The notes under the pieces: generated by a model
Database searches by the model: none
What the model was told of the DNA's origin: nothing
Seen by the model: the letters and a program-made list of their open reading frames with translations, nothing else
Shown: positions 1 through 64,000 of the stretch, in pieces
Position numbering within the stretch: position 1 is the stretch's first letter
Layout: every line of letters starts with the position of its first letter
Program-made: the position numbers and the translations under genes
Source: Apostichopus japonicus
Taxonomy: Eukaryota > Echinodermata > Holothuroidea > Aspidochirotida > Stichopodidae
DNA length: 64,000 nucleotides
Assembly: GCF_037975245.1 (NCBI RefSeq)
Contig: NC_092583.1
Span: 773,764 to 837,763 of the forward strand
Direction: 5' to 3'

Positions 1-1926
1 TATAATCCGTATCGAATTCCCTTCTGAATAACCCATTTATACATGTCACTGATTGCTGGTCCAAGACCCGCAGAAGTATTCCGAGAGGTTTAAGCTCTTT
101 TACATAGCCTAGTATAGGCCTAGCTTATCACTATGGACCACAGACAACGCAATTGGCATTTCTTTGAACTCTTTAATAGCTAATTTGCATTAGAATGTCT
201 TACACACCACCCCCTGTCCGATGCAAACGAAGCTGCCTTCGAAGGGGCAGTAAAAGGACCTGTCAATCAAATGGTTTGATATGAATAGAATAAATCTCAT
301 GTTGAAGTACCCATTCACAGGGAAGGAGGGGGGGGGGAGCATATTTGCAGCAAACATTGTTTCTAACTCCCTGTTGTATCTAACAGCTATGTCATAGCTT
401 TAACTCTTATATCAAACGACTTACTAATTTAACAATAGACTGATTTCCCAGCTGTTTAAGTTTAACTTCTTAATTCAATGAATATTCATTATTGCATTAC
501 TGAAAGTTGAACAGGCTAAGTTTACAATCAATTAAATTAACAGATGTAAATCTTACACAATAATTTGATCATGGACTAAAACTAAATAACGGAAAACGCG
601 TTTTTGTGATGGATTGTCATATAATTGGGGATAATAGGGGGTGTAGACCATGGTCTGAACTGTGATCAATACGGTCTTATCAATGACTTATGTTTCGATG
701 TCGCGCTGGCTTCACACACCATCAAATAATTCAAGCCTACCACATACTTACTATTTGACTGAACTTTACCTGACTCAACTCAACGGTCATTACACAGATA
801 ATCGCGGCATTGCATGTGCGTGTACTAATTGCCACTACTTCTAATCACGATTTAGCCAGTATTAATTAGTAATTTCGGCTTCAATCCGGCTGACGTAATA
901 TCTTGGGTACAATAAACCCGATTAATAAATGTATAGTCTTAAGAGGCAATAGTTATGGACCTTGAAATCGCCAGCCATTCACCAATGTCCCCAGTCAGAC
1001 GATACAATTTTTTATTTTAGAAAATCACTGCTCTTTTTATCCCTCCTAGTTAAACTGGTGACCCCTCCTACCAAAAAGTAAATGGTATAAAAATACGAAA
1101 TCTACATGTGATGTTGAAACTTGAACCAAGTACATAAGTAGACGTATAAGGAAAAACAATGTGTACATACAAGTAAGACATTAAAACTGGGGGTACAAAC
1201 CGAGACATTTCCCGATTCAACGAATCATTAGGGAAAAAAAGAAAAAAGAAACGACAACCAGAGAACTTGTAAAGCACTACTAGAGGCAGGTGAGTTGTAA
1301 TCAATAAAATCAATATTAATTATGTTCGATCTGCATCGATTTACATTTTCTCTCCTGTCCAGTCGAGGCGACTCCGTAACTTGAAAGATCACCTTTGATT
1401 AATTCTGGATTGTTGAAATAACAAACTTAATCAAGTGAAGCCCGCAAAAGGTTTCTTCATTGTTAAAGCCATAAAAAAATCTCCCCCCCCCCAAAAAAAA
1501 TATGGAAACATCTCGCACCCTTGTTTGAGATACTAATCTGTATGACGAAGGGGTCATGTGATCTGTGCCTAGATCATATCAAGTGTCCTCTAACGTTTGT
1601 GTGAACCAGGAAAAATAACTAAAGCTTTGATACGGTATTTTCCGAACACTGATTACGAACCAAACGAGCGTAGAGATAGTATGGAGAGAAGCCACATTTA
1701 ATTTTAAATTAAATTGAGCAACATAATTACACAAGATTGAATAACATCAAAAAGATTTCTCATGGGTCCATTATTTGACCACAACGACCCCCCCCCCCCG
1801 CCCCAAGGAGACTTCTTTAAATGTTTGTAACCAGGATATTCTTGTAAGAAGCAACAAATTTATAAGCAAGACACAACTGTGCCATGTTAATGATGATGGA
1901 CTTATCTTAGCTATTGAGAGGTGAAT
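1..1926. other. Non-coding region, no gene found
   Basis: Downstream (3') flank of the dynein gene. The open frames here are short, have no recognisable motifs and no plausible exon boundaries. A run of ten or so G lies near 329 and C runs near 1482 and 1788. I see nothing else that I can name. Confidence 0.5.
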
Positions 1927-2510
1927 CTCGTACTGTGACAATGGGAGGTACTGTGACATTGGGAGGTGCTGTGACAGTGGGAGGTACTGTGACAGTGGGA
2001 GGTGCTGTGACAGTGGGAGGTACTGTGACAGTGGGAGGTACTGTGACAGTGGGAGGTACTGTGGCAGTGGGAGGTACTGTGATGGTGGGAGGTACTGTGA
2101 TGGTTGGGAGGTACTGTGACAGTGGGAGGTACTGTGATGGTGGGAGGTACTGTGATGGTGGGAGGTACTGTGGTGGTGGGAGGTACTGTGACAGTGGAAG
2201 GTACTGTGATGGTGGGAGGTTCTGTGACAGTGGGAGGTACTGTGATGGTGGGAGGTAATGTGATGGTTGGGAGGTACTGTGACAGTGGGAGGTACTGTGA
2301 CAGTGGGAGGTACTGTGGCAGTGGGAGGTACTGTGGCAGTGGGAGGTACTGTGATGGTGGGAGGTACTGTGATGGTTGGGAGGTACTGTGACAGTGGGAG
2401 GTACTGTGATGGTGGGAGGTACTGTGACAGTGGGAGGTACTGTGATGGTGGGAGGTACTGTCATGGTGGGAGGTTCTGTGACAAAGTGCGAGGTACTGTG
2501 ACAGTTGATA
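1927..2510. repeat. 18-bp minisatellite, about 32 copies
   Basis: Tandem copies of an 18-bp unit (gtgggaggtactgtgaca, with gatg variants). Because 18 is a multiple of three, several frames stay open over hundreds of bases: Gly-Gly-Thr-Val repeats on the plus strand, and Pro-Pro-Thr-Val or Ser-Thr-Ser-His repeats on the minus strand. A few 19-bp units (near 2099, 2262 and 2371) shift the frame, which argues against coding use. It lies about 2.6 kb beyond the dynein stop codon. Confidence 0.95.
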
Positions 2511-4954
2511 AGAGTAGGGTGGAGGAGAGAGCATGGCCTACAAAACGTAAAATATGAGCCATAATATTACGAGTTAGTGCTTATAGGGTCCCAGGTCAAA
2601 TCTTCACTGATAATGGAATGCTGCCTTGTAAATGAAGTTATACATCAAATATTTCTGAACAATTTATCTTCATTTTGTTTGTTATGAATAGAGAGATGGT
2701 GGTGGAAATGTCGACCAAGATACTTCGCACAAGTAGGATGTAATTGCTGCTTCAGCCCCCCTCTCCAACCACCCACTACCACTAATAAGGCACCGTTTGA
2801 CAGTGAATAACTGGAGGGACTGCCATAACCCCCCTCTGACAAGTGAAGTACTTGGTAAATTCAACCCATAGGGTCTGTTTAATATGTTACAGATGAGAGC
2901 AACAGACAAAGATAATAAAACAAGAAAAGGTTTACAGAGCAAATCAACCTGTATTAGAACAAAGATCAAAAGACAAAGCAAAAAACTAATGAAACAATAG
3001 GAATATGAAAAGACAAGGCATCCTGTAATGGACGGAAATAACTTGAATATTATATTAAAATAAGTTATCAAGGTGTTTTCATAAAGCTTTGTTTTAAAAT
3101 ATAACTTCATCCTCAAGTGTTACATCTAATATGAGCATTTCAACATTGAATATTCTCTGCTTCTGGTGGGGTACGTTCAAGGTATCGGAGAGATGGAATC
3201 ATTTTAAGGCATATTCAAGGTATTAAAGTGACATCATATTTACATAAATATCATAAATTTGAATTTTTTTTTTTGGTTACTTACATAGCTGTACGTTAAA
3301 CTGAATAAGCTAACATCCTTGCGCTGACCAATATCCACAACTCTTATAGCATATCAGTAAAATCTAAACAACAACCTTAAAGAAAATTAACAACAAATAT
3401 TCATCTGAAACCCTGCACTGGACGAATATGTTTGTATGAAATCTCTACTTAATTCTAACAGATATGGTGCCTTTAATGGTGATATTCTCACGGCATATAG
3501 CTTTGGACTATAACATGCTATTGACTTCTTCCATACTTCACAATGCCACATACCAGCCTAGGGGTGAGTCCTTACATATATGCTGTGTACATGCAAGCTA
3601 ATGTTACCGGTACATTGTAATATAATATGGGATTAATTCTACCAAACACTAACTTGAAACTAGTGGTATTCATGATGCATCCCAACAGCATACCACCCAT
3701 AACTGAAATAACCTAATTTAGTTTTAATTTCCAAAATTGTTCTCATCCCACAAATTGGACTAGAAGTGATGTCTTTTACACAGACTGTTTGAATTCAGGC
3801 CAAAATATTGCTTTCTTACATTTCTTCACGACCACATTTAAAACTGTTATCGATAATCATGCAAAACACTGCACTCTTTATGGCTTCTCCTGTTAATGAT
3901 CTTTATGTACAATCTTAAACTACAACACAGCATATATATCTATAAACAAGTCTGCAATTGACTTCCTGTGCCACGAGTGAAGATTAAAACCTTCCATATA
4001 TACATAAAGTTTTAAGCTAAACAAAAAGTTAATGTGATCTTTTCTCCTTTCAAAAATCCAGCAACGTTCAAACTTTATAAAAAATGCTCTTTGTCCCAAA
4101 TTTAAGTAAATTTTTGTACTTTTTCAAGTTCCCTTTTCTCAGATTCTTGGCGACACGTTACAGCTTTGCTGGAAGTATGGCAATAGCGTCAATATTCATA
4201 AACAAATAAAATGAGCATACAGTTATGTATCTGATAAATTAATCAATCAATTAATATTGAAAGGTCATGTGACTAATATTCCGGCAATTCTAGCAGATTG
4301 TCAAGCAAAGCTTTCTGCTGAATATCATGGAAGCAATTGACCAAAACTGGTATAAGAGTAAAGTGCTAGATTGCTACACATAGTTTTCACTTGTCCAATC
4401 ATTTGAATGTTACATTTAATTGAATGTTCAAGAATGTTACAAGAAAAGGTTAGAATTCAAATTTTCATCTTTCACTACAAAATATCTTCTTTTATGAAAG
4501 TCTTTATACTGTAGACCAGCTTCTTTTTTTTTAAAGAAAAAAAGGCCACTTTGCCCTCTAATTCAAATTAGGTTAGAAAACAATCATATAAATCATCAGT
4601 GGAAATGATTAATTATCTTCTATATCATTCTTGAAATGACTAAATATACAGATTATTCAATATTCAATATTGCTACAATTTCAAGGACCAATGTTTTGCA
4701 TATTAAGAGACAATATTTACAAACCAATACCAGTTTTCATTTCTTTGCTGATATTTTCACTATTACAATTAATACTTCATCTTAATTCCAGACCTTTCAT
4801 CTGCTAAAATTTATCATAAAAAATTATCATATTCATCACCATTACCTTAATGGTAATTACCTCAGATCTACCTGAAAAATAAGCAACATTTTAAGTTGAA
4901 ATTTGAAGTTAACAAAGTTTAATTTTAAGTGTTGAATTCATCATTAACAATCAA
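2511..4954. other. Non-coding region, no gene found
   Basis: AT-rich sequence between the 18-bp minisatellite and the end of the dynein gene. No open frame has a recognisable domain, and I see no RNA gene or element. Part of it may be dynein 3' UTR if the signal at 4955 is not the one used. Confidence 0.45.
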
Positions 4955-4960
4955 TTTATT
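4955..4960 (-). promoter_or_regulatory. Candidate poly(A) signal of the dynein gene
   Basis: The minus strand reads AATAAA here, about 145 nt beyond the dynein stop codon at 5104-5106. It is the first canonical hexamer I see after the stop. In such AT-rich DNA a chance match is likely enough to keep this tentative. Confidence 0.4.
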
Positions 4961-5103
4961 TAACAAATATTCCAATATCAAATTAATTAACAAATTTAAT
5001 TTCACAGCAGATAATAAATGCATTGTATTACTTTTAAAGTATCTCAATGTCACAGATTTTGAATTTACCAATGGATATTCTGACATTTCATACAAATTGA
5101 TTT

Positions 5104-64000
<58,897 letters not shown>

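Overview
The window is animal nuclear DNA: AT-rich, with short exons split by GT-AG introns and many minisatellites. Almost all of it is one gene on the minus strand, an axonemal dynein heavy chain of the single-headed inner-arm group (DNAH3/DNAH7/DNAH12 type; the C-terminus looks most DNAH3-like to me, but that is from memory). The intron-rich dynein gene, an intronless rhodopsin-class GPCR, and LINE-like tails with a 'gcgctatataag' motif followed by TTA repeats suggest a marine invertebrate, probably an echinoderm or another invertebrate deuterostome. The species cannot be fixed from this sequence.

Layout, left to right. 1-4954 is the region 3' of the dynein gene: no gene found, one 18-bp minisatellite (1927-2510). 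4955-4960 is a candidate poly(A) signal and 5104-5106 the dynein stop codon. From there to 64000 I place 50 coding exons, transcribed right to left. They join in one open frame of 3,088 codons plus stop with no frameshift. The gene runs off the right edge inside the tail/linker region, so roughly the first 900-1,000 residues are missing (estimate from the usual family length of about 4,000). In protein order the exons give: linker (exons 1-5), AAA1 with GPAGTGKT (exon 6), AAA2 with GEPFGGKT (exon 11), AAA3 with GPTGTGKS (exon 17), AAA4 with GVGGSGRQS (exon 23), stalk coiled coil 1, microtubule-binding domain and coiled coil 2 (exons 26-31), AAA5-AAA6 (exons 32-41) and the C-terminal domain (exons 42-50). 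Exon numbers count only exons visible here.

The largest intron (30269-40526, about 10.3 kb) holds a complete, single-exon, same-strand class A GPCR of 346 residues (34732-35772) and a 1.2-kb 22-bp minisatellite. Other introns hold LINE 3' fragments, a tRNA-like SINE remnant, a dispersed unclassified repeat, and many tandem arrays.

The most unusual feature is how often tandem repeats begin at, or contain, splice sites of the dynein gene: a 58-bp array repeats the 3' splice site of the AAA1 P-loop exon five times, a 22-bp minisatellite ends in the exon 21 donor, and a 110-bp duplication copies the end of exon 5 with its donor. There is also a well-formed 57-nt in-frame candidate cassette exon (28568-28624), a decayed copy of the end of exon 19, and an intronic array with seven perfect TGAGTCA motifs. 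I found no new multi-gene system.
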